Counted from the stretch's first letter, positions 16,567 to 25,089 are shown. The stretch is 64,000 nt of DNA from an uncultured Alphaproteobacteria bacterium (GCA_934255455.1 CAKQNS010000002.1:1-64000); one strand, 5' to 3'. The notes: generated from the sequence alone by a model not told the origin. Numbers and translations: made by a program.

Positions 16567-17979
16567 CTATGGTTCCACAATTACAATCTCGGACCACGCG
16601 CCACCACCATTACCATCGGCCGCAAATATATAGTTGCCAGCCGTTTCGGGCGCCGTCATGCCACCAGTTGCCGAAATGGTATCGCCATCAATCGTGATGT
16701 TCGTGCCCGCGGTCAATTTATTTTGCTTGCCCGCCAACGCGGTGTTGATGTCGGTCTTGGTGTAATATTGGTCCGCATCAAATGTACCAGATTGGGTAAT
16801 TTTCGCATCAACCTCGGTCTTGGTATATGCGTCACCAATGCCATATCCCGCCAGGGTTGTTGCCTTGTCCGCCTTGGTCGCGATTGATGCAGTGTTTGCC
16901 TCTATCGCGGCGGTATTTGCATCTATGGCATTTTTATTTGCACTGATGTTTGTGGCATTCGCACCAATCAATGTACGCACCGCCGTGTCGTCATACGATT
17001 TCGCCGAAATGGTATCGCCATCAATCGTGATGTTCGTACCCGCGGTCAATTTATTTTGTTTGTCCGCCAATGCCGTGTTCGTTTCGGTCTTGGTATAATA
17101 TTGTTCCGCATCAAATGTACCAGAATCACGGATTTTCGCATCAACTTCGGCCTTGGTATAAACATCCGTCTTGGCCGCATAGATTGCCGACAGTGCACTG
17201 ATTGCATCTGCAATCGCGGTGTTCATTTGCTCTGTTGTGGAATATGCACTTAAATCCGCCGGAGTACCGGGTTCACCCGCCGGCCCCTGGGGCCCAGTGA
17301 TTTCCGCCTTGGAAATCAGAATTCGCCAATCAGCATCACCCTCGCCCGCATAGCGCCATAACAGGTCGTTGTCATTTGAACCAATTTCAACCTCGCGCCC
17401 ATCCTGGCCGGCGATGCTGCCTATTTCGTCTTTTAACCCATCAACATCAACATAAATTTGATTTGTTGTATTATCAATTACAATAAAACCGTTCAGTGTC
17501 GGTTCCAGCGTATCTTGTTTGTCACCCAATTGGCTTGATAAACTATCGTCCGCTTGGTGCAGTTCCTCGGTATCGCGCTGTAATTGGTCAATTTGACGAC
17601 GCAAATCCGCCACAACCGACGGATCAGTTGTACCACCTTCGCCCGGTTCCGGACGCACAGAACTGCCCCCGCTGACGGATGTGGTGCCCCCCAAATATTT
17701 TCCAATAGATAAACGCGGTGTTGTTGCCACACGACCCGTTGTTGTTGCGGCCACCGGCTTTGCCGTCGCCGTCGTGCCGGTTTTACCAGCCGTTGGTGTC
17801 ACACGCAATGACCCCGCACGCGCCGCACCGGTCGATGTTGCATTTGATGCGGCCGACGCACTGGAGTATGTTCCAGCCCCACCCAGCGAACGCACCGACG
17901 ATGCCGCGTCAGCCCCGGAAACCGTGGCGCACACCGCACACACAATCGCAAGTATCGATATTTTGGTGTTATTTTTCAT
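16567..17979 (-). CDS. Secreted tail-fibre-like protein 1 (largest)
   Basis: 470 aa. Signal peptide MKNNTKISILAIVCAVCATV ending GADA, an Ala/Thr/Ser-rich stretch, a short coiled coil (RRQIDQLQRDTEELHQADDS), a collagen-like GPQGPAGEPGTP, then YTKAEVDAKI/YYTKTETNTAL/KQNKLTAGTNITIDGDTISA modules, present twice and familiar from phage tail fibres. No anchor domain. It heads the five-gene run; gaps to the following genes are 45, 39, 77 and 87 bp. The start has only an AGAGAGAG purine run. Confidence 0.8.
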   Translation of the reverse strand: MKNNTKISILAIVCAVCATVSGADAASSVRSLGGAGTYSSASAASNATSTGAARAGSLRVTPTAGKTGTTATAKPVAATTTGRVATTPRLSIGKYLGGTTSVSGGSSVRPEPGEGGTTDPSVVADLRRQIDQLQRDTEELHQADDSLSSQLGDKQDTLEPTLNGFIVIDNTTNQIYVDVDGLKDEIGSIAGQDGREVEIGSNDNDLLWRYAGEGDADWRILISKAEITGPQGPAGEPGTPADLSAYSTTEQMNTAIADAISALSAIYAAKTDVYTKAEVDAKIRDSGTFDAEQYYTKTETNTALADKQNKLTAGTNITIDGDTISAKSYDDTAVRTLIGANATNISANKNAIDANTAAIEANTASIATKADKATTLAGYGIGDAYTKTEVDAKITQSGTFDADQYYTKTDINTALAGKQNKLTAGTNITIDGDTISATGGMTAPETAGNYIFAADGNGGGAWSEIVIVEP

Positions 17980-18041
17980 GACTCTCTCTGCTTACATTGA
18001 TTCTATCATATTTTGCGAATCGGGGTCAATACTTTTTCTCA

Positions 18042-18773
18042 TTAAAATTCGTATCTGACGCCAACCGAAATAGAATTATCCCAAATCATGTCGATTTTGT
18101 TTTCAAAATTGCCGTATGTCGGGGTGTTATCCTTGATACCAATGCTGTGTTTTGTGCCCGTCATACCCGCCAAACGATAACGCAAATCTAATATCAAATT
18201 GTCGTCCAATTTGGTTGAATATCCAACTGCGATGTTCGCCATTGGCGCAATTGATGTTTTGCTGCGACTGGTTCCATCGGAATATATATTTGCAAATTTA
18301 ACATCCAATGTTGTCATTGGCGCGGCAATACCCAAACCACCACCAACATACACGCCGTTCAAGAAATCATAGTATCCGTTGGCCGAAATATATGGGATTT
18401 GCAGGCTGAATTCTGAACCTGCATCTTTGTCTTCGAAATGACCGATGTATCCGGCTTCGACCTCGCCCCGCCAGAAATAGCCAAAATGGCGACCGGCGGC
18501 CAAACTGCCCCCGAATACGGGTTCAAACGAATAACTGTCACTGTTGGACGACAAATCGGCACCCGCCGCCAACAAATCAGACGAGTATTTATTCTTCCAA
18601 TTCAGGAAACTAATCTCGGCACGAGCGGTCATATACCAGCCTGTTTTTGCCTTGTCCGTGTAATCGTATGTCACATTATAACCGCCACGACGATCCGGTT
18701 GAATATAGCTGGGCGCCGCGGTGGCCGCGGTTGTCATACCAACCAGCACAAACAACGAAACTAATTTTTTCAT
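18042..18773 (-). CDS. Outer membrane beta-barrel surface protein (opacity type)
   Basis: 243 aa. Signal peptide MKKLVSLFVLVGMTTAATAA after a strong GGAAGGAG at 18773. The mature part shows about eight amphipathic strands, GGSLAAGRHFGYFWRGEVEA and GVYVGGGLGIAAP, and ends SISVGVRYEF with a terminal Phe, like the OMP_b-brl/P44 surface antigens of alphaproteobacteria. Longer in-frame starts lack a signal peptide. Divergent from pal. Confidence 0.85.
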   Translation of the reverse strand: MKKLVSLFVLVGMTTAATAAPSYIQPDRRGGYNVTYDYTDKAKTGWYMTARAEISFLNWKNKYSSDLLAAGADLSSNSDSYSFEPVFGGSLAAGRHFGYFWRGEVEAGYIGHFEDKDAGSEFSLQIPYISANGYYDFLNGVYVGGGLGIAAPMTTLDVKFANIYSDGTSRSKTSIAPMANIAVGYSTKLDDNLILDLRYRLAGMTGTKHSIGIKDNTPTYGNFENKIDMIWDNSISVGVRYEF

Positions 18774-18851
18774 GTTAAAATTCTCCTTCCAATATCTTGG
18801 GCAAAGTATATCACATTTTTGCCCTGTTTCAAAACCATAAAAAAACAAATA

Positions 18852-18880
18852 TTGACATTTTTGCAAATAATTTGTTTAAT
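18852..18880 (+). promoter_or_regulatory. Promoter of pal
   Basis: TTGACA (18852-18857), 17 bp, TTTAAT (18875-18880); the pal ATG is 42 bp further, after AAGGGAAAG. Confidence 0.65.
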
Positions 18881-18921
18881 ATATATCAGGTGGGAATTAT
18901 TCAACCGAAAAGGGAAAGATC

Positions 18922-19323
18922 ATGAAGAAAATTTTTGCTTGCATTACATTATTGGGTTTGGCGGCATGTTGTGGCGCCCCGAAAGACATTAATAATGACC
19001 AGGTTTATTTCGCGTTTGATTCTGCAAAGATTTCGGATCAGGCACGCGACAGTCTGGATGCCCAGGCAAAATATATGAAATTACATCCCGACCAAAATGT
19101 CCGACTGGAGGGTCATTGTGACGAACGCGGTTCCACCGAATATAATTTGGCATTGGGCGCATTGCGCGCGGGCAACGCCGCACATGTTTTAATTCGTGAC
19201 GGAATTGAACCAGAACGTATTAAAACTATTTCATACGGCAAAGAAAACCCGCAATACCCCGGCAGTGGCGAAGAAATATGGGCCAAAAACAGAAATGTCA
19301 CAACCAAGGTTGTGGAAAAATAA
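18922..19323 (+). CDS. pal: Peptidoglycan-associated lipoprotein Pal
   Basis: 133 aa. Lipoprotein signal MKKIFACITLLGLAAC, lipidated Cys16, followed by an OmpA-type peptidoglycan-binding domain with VYFAFDSAKIS, EGHCDERGSTEYNLALGALRA and RNVTTKV. It tethers the outer membrane to peptidoglycan and is the outer membrane part of the Tol-Pal complex used in division; tolB lies 3.6 kb away. It is short because the linker after the lipobox is minimal. Confidence 0.95.
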   Translation: MKKIFACITLLGLAACCGAPKDINNDQVYFAFDSAKISDQARDSLDAQAKYMKLHPDQNVRLEGHCDERGSTEYNLALGALRAGNAAHVLIRDGIEPERIKTISYGKENPQYPGSGEEIWAKNRNVTTKVVEK

Positions 19324-19325
19324 CA

Positions 19326-19348
19326 AACGGGGCATCGCCCCGTTTTTT
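19326..19348 (+). terminator. Terminator of pal
   Basis: AACGGGGC-ATC-GCCCCGTT then TTTT, immediately after the pal stop. Confidence 0.9.
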
Positions 19349-19349
19349 C

Positions 19350-19446
19350 AAAGTTCAAATACCAAAGTGCAAAGTTCAAATAATGTGTGCGCCGGATGAC
19401 GCACTGCTTTATTCATTTGAACTTTGAACTCTGAACTTTGAACTTT
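19350..19446. repeat. 97-bp palindromic AAAGTTC repeat, copy 1
   Basis: Left arm (19350-19381) and right arm (19415-19446) are inverted, each made of several AAAGTTC/AAGTTCAAA motifs; the centre has GCGCCGGATGACGC. It matches 22347-22443 with 3 differences in 97 bp. It lies between the pal terminator and ftsE and has no coding potential. Confidence 0.9.
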
Positions 19447-19486
19447 TCTTTTGACCCCGATTTTTTTTTTTACTAATATCCAAATC

Positions 19487-20278
19487 ATGGAAGAAAAGAC
19501 AGCGATTTCATTTGCAAATGTGGCCGCCGCGTACGACGGTGGGCGCGATGTTTTAACAGATGTTTCATTTAACATCAGTGCGGGGGCATTCTATTTCCTA
19601 TCGGGCGCGTCGGGCGCGGGTAAAACCACCCTATTACGACTGATATACCAATTACACCGACCATCACGCGGGCAAATTAAATTATTCGGTCAACCAACCG
19701 ACGGAATTTCGCGCGACGATATTGCGCGCCTGCGTCACAAAATGGCGATTGTATTCCAAGAATATTCTTTGCTGTCACATTTGACGGTGTTTGACAACAT
19801 TGCATTACCGTTGCGTGTGCGCGGCCTGCCCGATGATAAAATAAAAAAATTGGTGGCCAAGGTTCTGGAATGGGTTGGCCTGGCCAAATATGCCGATGCA
19901 AACCCAATGGCGCTGTCGGGCGGTCAACAACAACGCGTATCGGTTGCGCGTGCGATTATTAGCCAACCGGCGATATTACTGGCCGACGAACCGACCGGAA
20001 ATCTGGACGACGAAAACGCATCGCGGTTGATGGAACTGTTTATACAAATGAACAAAATGTTCGGCACAACGATAATTTTGGCCACCCATAATCAAAAATT
20101 GATGGACACCTATAAATTCCCGGTTATTCACGTGGAAAACCATCGGGTTGGCTTTATTGGTGGCACGAAAAAGGCCCCTGCCCCGGAATCTGATGTGAAA
20201 AAGGTATGGAAGGGCCCCAAGCCACAAAACTATTTTTCAGAATTATCAAAACAATTTGACGATATTGGGAACGCGTAA
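19487..20278 (+). CDS. ftsE: Cell-division ABC ATPase FtsE
   Basis: 263 aa. Walker A SGASGAGKTT (about 39-48), Q-loop FQEYSL, signature ALSGGQQQR, Walker B ILLADEPTGNLD, H-loop ATHN. With FtsX it links the divisome to periplasmic peptidoglycan hydrolysis. The ATG at 19487 (MEEKTAIS) begins the domain; a TTG at 19451 is possible but lacks support, and no strong Shine-Dalgarno is visible. The C-terminus is about 40 residues longer than in E. coli FtsE. It overlaps ftsX by one base (TAATG). Confidence 0.93.
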   Translation: MEEKTAISFANVAAAYDGGRDVLTDVSFNISAGAFYFLSGASGAGKTTLLRLIYQLHRPSRGQIKLFGQPTDGISRDDIARLRHKMAIVFQEYSLLSHLTVFDNIALPLRVRGLPDDKIKKLVAKVLEWVGLAKYADANPMALSGGQQQRVSVARAIISQPAILLADEPTGNLDDENASRLMELFIQMNKMFGTTIILATHNQKLMDTYKFPVIHVENHRVGFIGGTKKAPAPESDVKKVWKGPKPQNYFSELSKQFDDIGNA

Positions 20279-21117
20279 TGAAAACACCTGTTGTATTTTC
20301 GCTGGTACGCCAGCAATCTGTATTTATGACGGCAATTATGTCATTGCTGACATTTTTGGCGGTGCTGTCGCTGGGAATTGGATTGGCCATTGGTACCGGC
20401 GTTATGCGTTGGAATACCCAGTGGGATTTATTTGCAACGGTTCAAATAACCGATACAAAAAATGCCGCATCGGTAAAGCAAATTATTACCGATAATCACG
20501 ACAAAATGGCATCTGTTGATGAAATCACAACAACCGAAATGCAAAATTTAATGCGGCCGTGGCTGTCATCGGGTGGTGATACACTGAAAAAATACCTGCC
20601 ACAAATGTATGAAATAAAATTCAAATCTAAATCCGATTTGCAATATGTTGAACAGCAAATTTCAAATCGCGCGCGTTTTCTGACACATGCCAACGCGTTA
20701 AAGACATCGACAAACGCGGGATGGTATTTGATTCTGATTTCAACACTGGTTTTGACAATGGTGTTGGGCACGATTGGCGTATGCATATCGTACATCGCAC
20801 GCAATACCGCAATGCTGCATAAACGCGAATTAGAAATATTAAACCAAATTGGCGCATCCGATTCGTTTGTTGCCCGCCAAATGCAAATCATTGTGGCAAA
20901 AATATCTGCAACATCGGGCCTGGTTGGGTTTATGGCGGCGGCATTGATTTTAATGATGGTGCTGGGCGCCGCACGCACCGCACGGGTTGGACTGATGGCG
21001 ATGCTGGGGTTATCTGGGTGGGGATGGTTTGCATTGGCGTTGTTGCCGGTGGTAATTATGTTTTTCGCAATGGAAATTTCACGCCGTACGACATTAAAGA
21101 TTCTTGAAAATAATTGA
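20278..21117 (+). CDS. ftsX: Cell-division membrane protein FtsX
   Basis: 279 aa. A first membrane segment (about 20-42), an extracellular domain (about 45-145), then three membrane segments with the FtsX-like permease motif RELEILNQIGASDSFVARQ. Partner of FtsE in the inner membrane. The start overlaps the ftsE stop, and its own TGA overlaps the next start (TGATG), so translation is coupled. Confidence 0.92.
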   Translation: MKTPVVFSLVRQQSVFMTAIMSLLTFLAVLSLGIGLAIGTGVMRWNTQWDLFATVQITDTKNAASVKQIITDNHDKMASVDEITTTEMQNLMRPWLSSGGDTLKKYLPQMYEIKFKSKSDLQYVEQQISNRARFLTHANALKTSTNAGWYLILISTLVLTMVLGTIGVCISYIARNTAMLHKRELEILNQIGASDSFVARQMQIIVAKISATSGLVGFMAAALILMMVLGAARTARVGLMAMLGLSGWGWFALALLPVVIMFFAMEISRRTTLKILENN

Positions 21118-21626
21118 TGAAAATTTTAACACCATCTTTGCTGTTATTTGGATTATTCATATTGGGGGGCATAGTGTTCAAATCTATGGCCCCGACCCAA
21201 TGTGGGCCAATACAATCAAACGACAGTATATTTGTTCTGACCGGGGATATGCGGCGTATACCGTTTGCAATGCGCATTGGGCGCCAATATCCCGACACGC
21301 AAATATACATCATTGGCGTTGGTGCCCCCACATCATACGAAATGACAAACCGCATCAATGTTGAATCGCAATCGAAATCAACATATCAAAATGCCGTGGC
21401 CATACGCGACATTGTTGCCCGCGAAAACCTGGCCCGCATTGTCGTCATAACGACCGAGGATCATATCAATCGTGCCATATATTTATTGCACGACGAATTA
21501 CCCAACACGGACATAGTTGCATGCCCTGCTCGACTGTACGGTATGCCACCACCACAACGATTACAACGTTGGATAACCGAGTATATAAAATACATCGTCA
21601 CAATGACCGGAATCAAGGAAAGTTAA
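21117..21626 (+). CDS. YdcF/SanA-like DUF218 protein
   Basis: 169 aa with one N-terminal membrane segment, then SIFVLTGDMRRIPFAM, STYQNAVAIRDI and IVVITTEDHINRAIYLLHDE, the DUF218 (YdcF/ElyC/SanA) pattern. Relatives take part in envelope or lipid-carrier handling, but the reaction is not settled. The ATG at 21117 overlaps the ftsX stop. The ftsE-ftsX-DUF218-plsC order is a known alphaproteobacterial arrangement. Confidence 0.82.
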   Translation: MKILTPSLLLFGLFILGGIVFKSMAPTQCGPIQSNDSIFVLTGDMRRIPFAMRIGRQYPDTQIYIIGVGAPTSYEMTNRINVESQSKSTYQNAVAIRDIVARENLARIVVITTEDHINRAIYLLHDELPNTDIVACPARLYGMPPPQRLQRWITEYIKYIVTMTGIKES

Positions 21627-21636
21627 AGGAACAAAT

Positions 21637-22347
21637 ATGATGATAAAGACCGTGATATTTAAATTAGTATTGGCAATATATTATGTCGTGTGGTCACCAA
21701 TTATTTTGATTGGATTGGTGTCCAAACCGCTGAACGATTTTCTGGTGCGGACATGTGCCGGTGGCGTTTTAGTGCTGGCCCGATTGATTGTTGGCATAAA
21801 ATATGAAATACACTGTCCCCCAACCGAAGAAAACGGCATTCCATGCACGCCAAATGATAACGCGCGTCTGGACGGCAAGGCCATAATTGCCGCCAAACAC
21901 ATGTCTATATTGGAAATAGCCATTTTGGCGACGCATATTCCAAATTCTTTTTTCATTGTAAAACGTGAAATTATATGGTTCCCAATTTACGGGTGGGCGT
22001 TTTGGCGTATGGGCCTGCAACCGGTGAACCGTGCGCGTGGCGCGACAAATATGCACAAATTGGCAACCAATGTGGCCGAAAAAATTATGGATGGCAAAAT
22101 TCTGATTATTTTCCCCGAGGGCACGCGTGTAAAACCAGGCCAACATATTTCATTGAAACGCGGCCTGTTGTACCTGGCCCATGAATTAAAATTACCCATT
22201 TTGCCGGTGGGAACCGATACAGGACTGTATTGGCCCAAACATGGCCGTATGCGTGGCGGCACCGCCAATGTTTGGTTTGAACCAATGCTGCCTTGCAACG
22301 CGTCACTGGATGAAATCAGCGCAGCAATCAACCGCCACAGCGCATAA
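21637..22347 (+). CDS. plsC: 1-acylglycerol-3-phosphate acyltransferase
   Basis: 236 aa, LPLAT family, which makes phosphatidic acid at the inner membrane. N-terminal membrane segment, then KHMSILEIA in place of the usual NHxSxxD, and the second block IIFPEGTRVKPGQ. The catalytic His is kept but the acidic partner is Glu rather than Asp. AAAGGA precedes the ATG. Its stop codon is the first bases of the 97-bp palindromic repeat. Confidence 0.9.
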   Translation: MMIKTVIFKLVLAIYYVVWSPIILIGLVSKPLNDFLVRTCAGGVLVLARLIVGIKYEIHCPPTEENGIPCTPNDNARLDGKAIIAAKHMSILEIAILATHIPNSFFIVKREIIWFPIYGWAFWRMGLQPVNRARGATNMHKLATNVAEKIMDGKILIIFPEGTRVKPGQHISLKRGLLYLAHELKLPILPVGTDTGLYWPKHGRMRGGTANVWFEPMLPCNASLDEISAAINRHSA

Positions 22348-22443
22348 AAGTTCAAATACCAAAGTACAAAGTTCAAATAATGTGTGCGCCGAATGGCGCA
22401 CTGCTTTATTCATTTGAACTTTGAACTCTGAACTTTGAACTTT
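22347..22443. repeat. 97-bp palindromic AAAGTTC repeat, copy 2
   Basis: 97% identical to 19350-19446. It fills the gap between the convergent plsC and nuclease genes exactly, touching both stop codons, so it may serve as a two-way terminator. Confidence 0.9.
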
Positions 22444-22849
22444 ATTTGCACCATCCATCACGACGGCCACCACTGTATGGGCGCCCCAGTTTTTCGTCTA
22501 TTAAAATTTGCCCTATATCACGGTCGTCAATAAACACCAATGCATCAATCCGCCCCAAATATTTATCATCTTTTATCTGGCGCAAATCGGCCGTTTTGCC
22601 AATGGGCAACAACTGTTCCAACCGCGCGCGTGCACGATTTGCATCGCGTATCTCTGATTCACATGCACCATGAATTTCCGGCGTATCAACATTTCGTATG
22701 CGAACACGCACGGTAATTTTTGTATCGTCGGCCAGCATAACACGCCCCGCAAAAGTATCGCCATCAATAATATAATCAACCACAACCGGCATGGCGTTTG
22801 CCACCCCAGTAACAAATAAAACCACCAAAAACGAAACTATCTTGAACAT
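22442..22849 (-). CDS. Secreted thermonuclease-like protein (SNase fold)
   Basis: 135 aa. Signal peptide MFKIVSFLVVLFVTGVANA. The SNase domain shows VVDYIIDGDTFAGRV, RVRIRNVDTPEI with the first catalytic Arg, a following Glu-rich turn, and DKYLGRIDALVFIDDRDIGQ. Probable periplasmic or secreted calcium-dependent nuclease. There is no normal ribosome site: the ATG lies 2 nt after two copies of the 14-bp repeat, whose minus strand reads AGAGAATAG. Confidence 0.88.
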   Translation of the reverse strand: MFKIVSFLVVLFVTGVANAMPVVVDYIIDGDTFAGRVMLADDTKITVRVRIRNVDTPEIHGACESEIRDANRARARLEQLLPIGKTADLRQIKDDKYLGRIDALVFIDDRDIGQILIDEKLGRPYSGGRRDGWCK

Positions 22850-22851
22850 CT

Positions 22852-22879
22852 ATTCTCTATGCTCTATTATCTATGCTCT
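22852..22879. repeat. 14-bp tandem repeat element, locus C (2 units)
   Basis: ATTCTCTATGCTCT then ATTATCTATGCTCT, identical to locus A. It lies between the tolB terminator and the nuclease ATG. Confidence 0.85.
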
Positions 22880-22880
22880 A

Positions 22881-22904
22881 AAAATGCGCCGTATGGCACA
22901 TTTT
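22881..22904 (-). terminator. Terminator of tolB
   Basis: ATGCGCC-GTAT-GGCACAT with one mismatch and T-runs, at the tolB stop. Confidence 0.7.
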
Positions 22905-24224
22905 TTATGGCAATTTGGGCGACCATGTTGGTTCAACGCCGTTTACCTCGTCGGGCAATGGAATGTCGTAAACATTTTGTCCGGTAATATCAACACTGCG
23001 AATATGGCTGATGCGTTCGATACCATCCAGGGCCTTTTCCGTTTCATAATATACCACCCGGCGCGAGCCTGGTGCCCAGGATGGGGCCTCCATATACCAG
23101 CCACCGGCCAATATTTTTTCATTGCGACCACGCGGGTCCATTACGCCTATATAGAATGTATCGTCAGCCATTTTAGTAAACGCAATAAATTGGCCATCGG
23201 GCGACCACGCCGGTGTCGCATACCGACCCGCCCCGTATGTCAGGCGCGTTGGTTCCAATTTATCCAAATCCATAACCCATATTTGTTGGTTGCCACTGCG
23301 GTCTGAATTAAACGCCATTTTTTTGCCATCGGGCGAATACGACGGACTGGTGTTCAATGAATTTCCAGATGTCAATTGGCGCAAAGATTTCTGTTCAATG
23401 TCGTATTCATATATATGTGTTAAACCGTTTTTCACCAGCGACAGCGCAACACGCGACCCATCGGGCGAAAAACGCGGTGCGAAATTCATTCCGCCAAATT
23501 GCCCCAAACGACGTTGTTCACCGGTATCCAAATCCAACGTCCACACCATTGGATCATCATCGCGGAACGACAGGAAAACAACCGTTTGCATATTCGGCGA
23601 AAAATGCGGCGACATAACAAATGTATTTTTATCAGACAAATACCGCATTCCATATCCATCTTGGTCCATAATGGCCATCCGCTTTACGCGTTCACCAACC
23701 GGCCCTGTTTCGGCAATAAATACTATTTGGGTGTCGAAATATCCGATTTCCCCGGTCAGACGTTCATATATTGCATCGGCCATAATATGTGCCAAACGAC
23801 GCACCGATTTTTTGGACGATACCAGCGACTGCGCCTCAATCTGTTCTTTGCCGGCAACATCCCAAACATAAAATTCCAATTTATATCGCCCATCAGATTC
23901 CGCTTTCAATGTTGCCTGGACCAATACCTGGGCTTTAATGGCCGCCCATAACCCAAAATTAGGCATATCGCCCATCTTTACATATTCGGGCAACGCATCG
24001 TGCGAAACAATGCGAAACAGTCCCGTTGATTTCAAATCGCGTTCAACAACATCGCGTACCATGGCGGCATCTTTGGACGATGCGCCCGCCCCTAATTCAA
24101 ACTTTTGTACGGCAATTGATATAGGCTCGGTCGCACCAGCAATAATATCAACCTTTAATTCAGCATGCGCCGGCAACGCAAATGCGACACACAAAATAAA
24201 CAAAGACAATATCTTTTTTAACAT
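22905..24224 (-). CDS. tolB: Tol-Pal system periplasmic protein TolB
   Basis: 439 aa. Signal peptide MLKKILSLFILCVAFALPAHA; N-terminal domain (about 22-160); six-bladed propeller with repeated FSPDG/YSPDGKK/WSPDGQ turns. It contacts Pal and TolA to keep the outer membrane attached during division. The ATG at 24224 has GGAAAGGAAA; the annotated frame extends six codons further without support. tolQ, tolR and tolA are not in the window. Confidence 0.95.
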   Translation of the reverse strand: MLKKILSLFILCVAFALPAHAELKVDIIAGATEPISIAVQKFELGAGASSKDAAMVRDVVERDLKSTGLFRIVSHDALPEYVKMGDMPNFGLWAAIKAQVLVQATLKAESDGRYKLEFYVWDVAGKEQIEAQSLVSSKKSVRRLAHIMADAIYERLTGEIGYFDTQIVFIAETGPVGERVKRMAIMDQDGYGMRYLSDKNTFVMSPHFSPNMQTVVFLSFRDDDPMVWTLDLDTGEQRRLGQFGGMNFAPRFSPDGSRVALSLVKNGLTHIYEYDIEQKSLRQLTSGNSLNTSPSYSPDGKKMAFNSDRSGNQQIWVMDLDKLEPTRLTYGAGRYATPAWSPDGQFIAFTKMADDTFYIGVMDPRGRNEKILAGGWYMEAPSWAPGSRRVVYYETEKALDGIERISHIRSVDITGQNVYDIPLPDEVNGVEPTWSPKLP

Positions 24225-24375
24225 AATAAATTTCCTTTCCATACTTATACGCGTTTTATTCTATATTCATCCATTCAAAAAATCAAACATCTATTACCCG
24301 CGGCGCCATTATTCGCCCACAACGCAACCGCCCACACAGCGGTCATTACAGAGGTAATTACACCCGTATTCACAT

Positions 24376-24408
24376 TTGTATTGACAAACGCCAATACAAT
24401 GTTATAGT
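24376..24408 (+). promoter_or_regulatory. Promoter with overlapping operator upstream of RHH gene
   Basis: TTGACA (24381-24386), 16 bp, TATAGT (24403-24408). The inverted repeat TTGTATTG (24376-24383)/CAATACAA (24392-24399) covers the -35 and spacer; further GTATT/AATAC half-sites extend to the start codon. Confidence 0.65.
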
Positions 24409-24453
24409 CATCTGTAAATACGCCAGTATTGTAGTTAGTATAGGAGTTCGTAT

Positions 24454-24678
24454 ATGCCAAATGTTATGCAGCAATTGTTCATAATGAACATAGAATCATT
24501 GCTGCGCGAATATGCCGCATACCGCGCGTTTAATAAATCAGATTGCGTTATAAATATGCGAATTCCACGCCCTATTCTGGACCGAATTAAACAGCTGGCG
24601 GACGAACAGCATGTGCCGTATCAATCACTGATTTCGTCTGTACTGTTTTCACTGGCAAATATCGAAGATAAAAAATAA
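24454..24678 (+). CDS. Small ribbon-helix-helix (CopG-type) regulator
   Basis: 74 aa. The C-terminal half, CVINMRIPRPILDRIKQLAD, then VPYQSLISSVL, is a classic RHH fold, as in CopG/BrnA-type antitoxins and repressors. AGGAG lies 8 nt before the ATG. No toxin gene adjoins it. The inverted repeats over its promoter suggest autoregulation. Nearby genes do not reveal a target. Confidence 0.8.
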   Translation: MPNVMQQLFIMNIESLLREYAAYRAFNKSDCVINMRIPRPILDRIKQLADEQHVPYQSLISSVLFSLANIEDKK

Positions 24679-24691
24679 ATAGTAAAACAAA

Positions 24692-24721
24692 AAACAGGTG
24701 CCAAATTTGGCACCTGTTTTT
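24692..24721. terminator. Bidirectional terminator
   Basis: AACAGGTGCC-AAATTT-GGCACCTGTT, flanked by A and T runs, between the convergent RHH and VirB2-like genes. Confidence 0.9.
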
Positions 24722-24738
24722 AATCCAACAAATGGCAA

Positions 24739-25089
24739 TTACCAATTCAAAATAACATCTGAACAACCAATTGTTCCCATACCACTTTCACTCAAGAAGA
24801 AAGACAAAACCATACCTATACCAAACAGCATCACAAAGCCAACCAACATACCGGTACCCTTGTCTTTCAAATCGTCTTTTTTAACCTCGCCTTTCGAGAT
24901 ATAACCCCACGCCCAACCGGCGATAACAAATGCCGCACCAACGAACGCCAACGTGCGCAATGTTTCAAACACAGCCTTCATACTGAGAATCAATTCGCAC
25001 AACCCATTGCCCCCGGGCGCCGCATGTGCCGACATCGTTACAAAAATTCCAATCAGTGCAAAATTTGCCTTGTTCAACAATTTTTTCAT
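24739..25089 (-). CDS. VirB2/TrbC-like small membrane protein
   Basis: 116 aa. Signal peptide MKKLLNKANFALIGIFVTMS ending AHA, then two membrane segments (RTLAFVGAAFVIAGWAWGYI and GMLVGFVMLFGIGMVLSFFL) separated by a charged loop KGEVKKDDLKDKG. This is the layout of TrbC/VirB2 conjugative pilins. No other type IV secretion gene is present, so it may serve another envelope system. Start 25089 (AAGGGG upstream). Confidence 0.65.
   Translation of the reverse strand: MKKLLNKANFALIGIFVTMSAHAAPGGNGLCELILSMKAVFETLRTLAFVGAAFVIAGWAWGYISKGEVKKDDLKDKGTGMLVGFVMLFGIGMVLSFFLSESGMGTIGCSDVILNW

Noticed and set aside
12770..17979. A prophage tail region
   Set aside because: Only fibre-like genes occur, each with a signal peptide; no baseplate, capsid, lysis or integrase genes.
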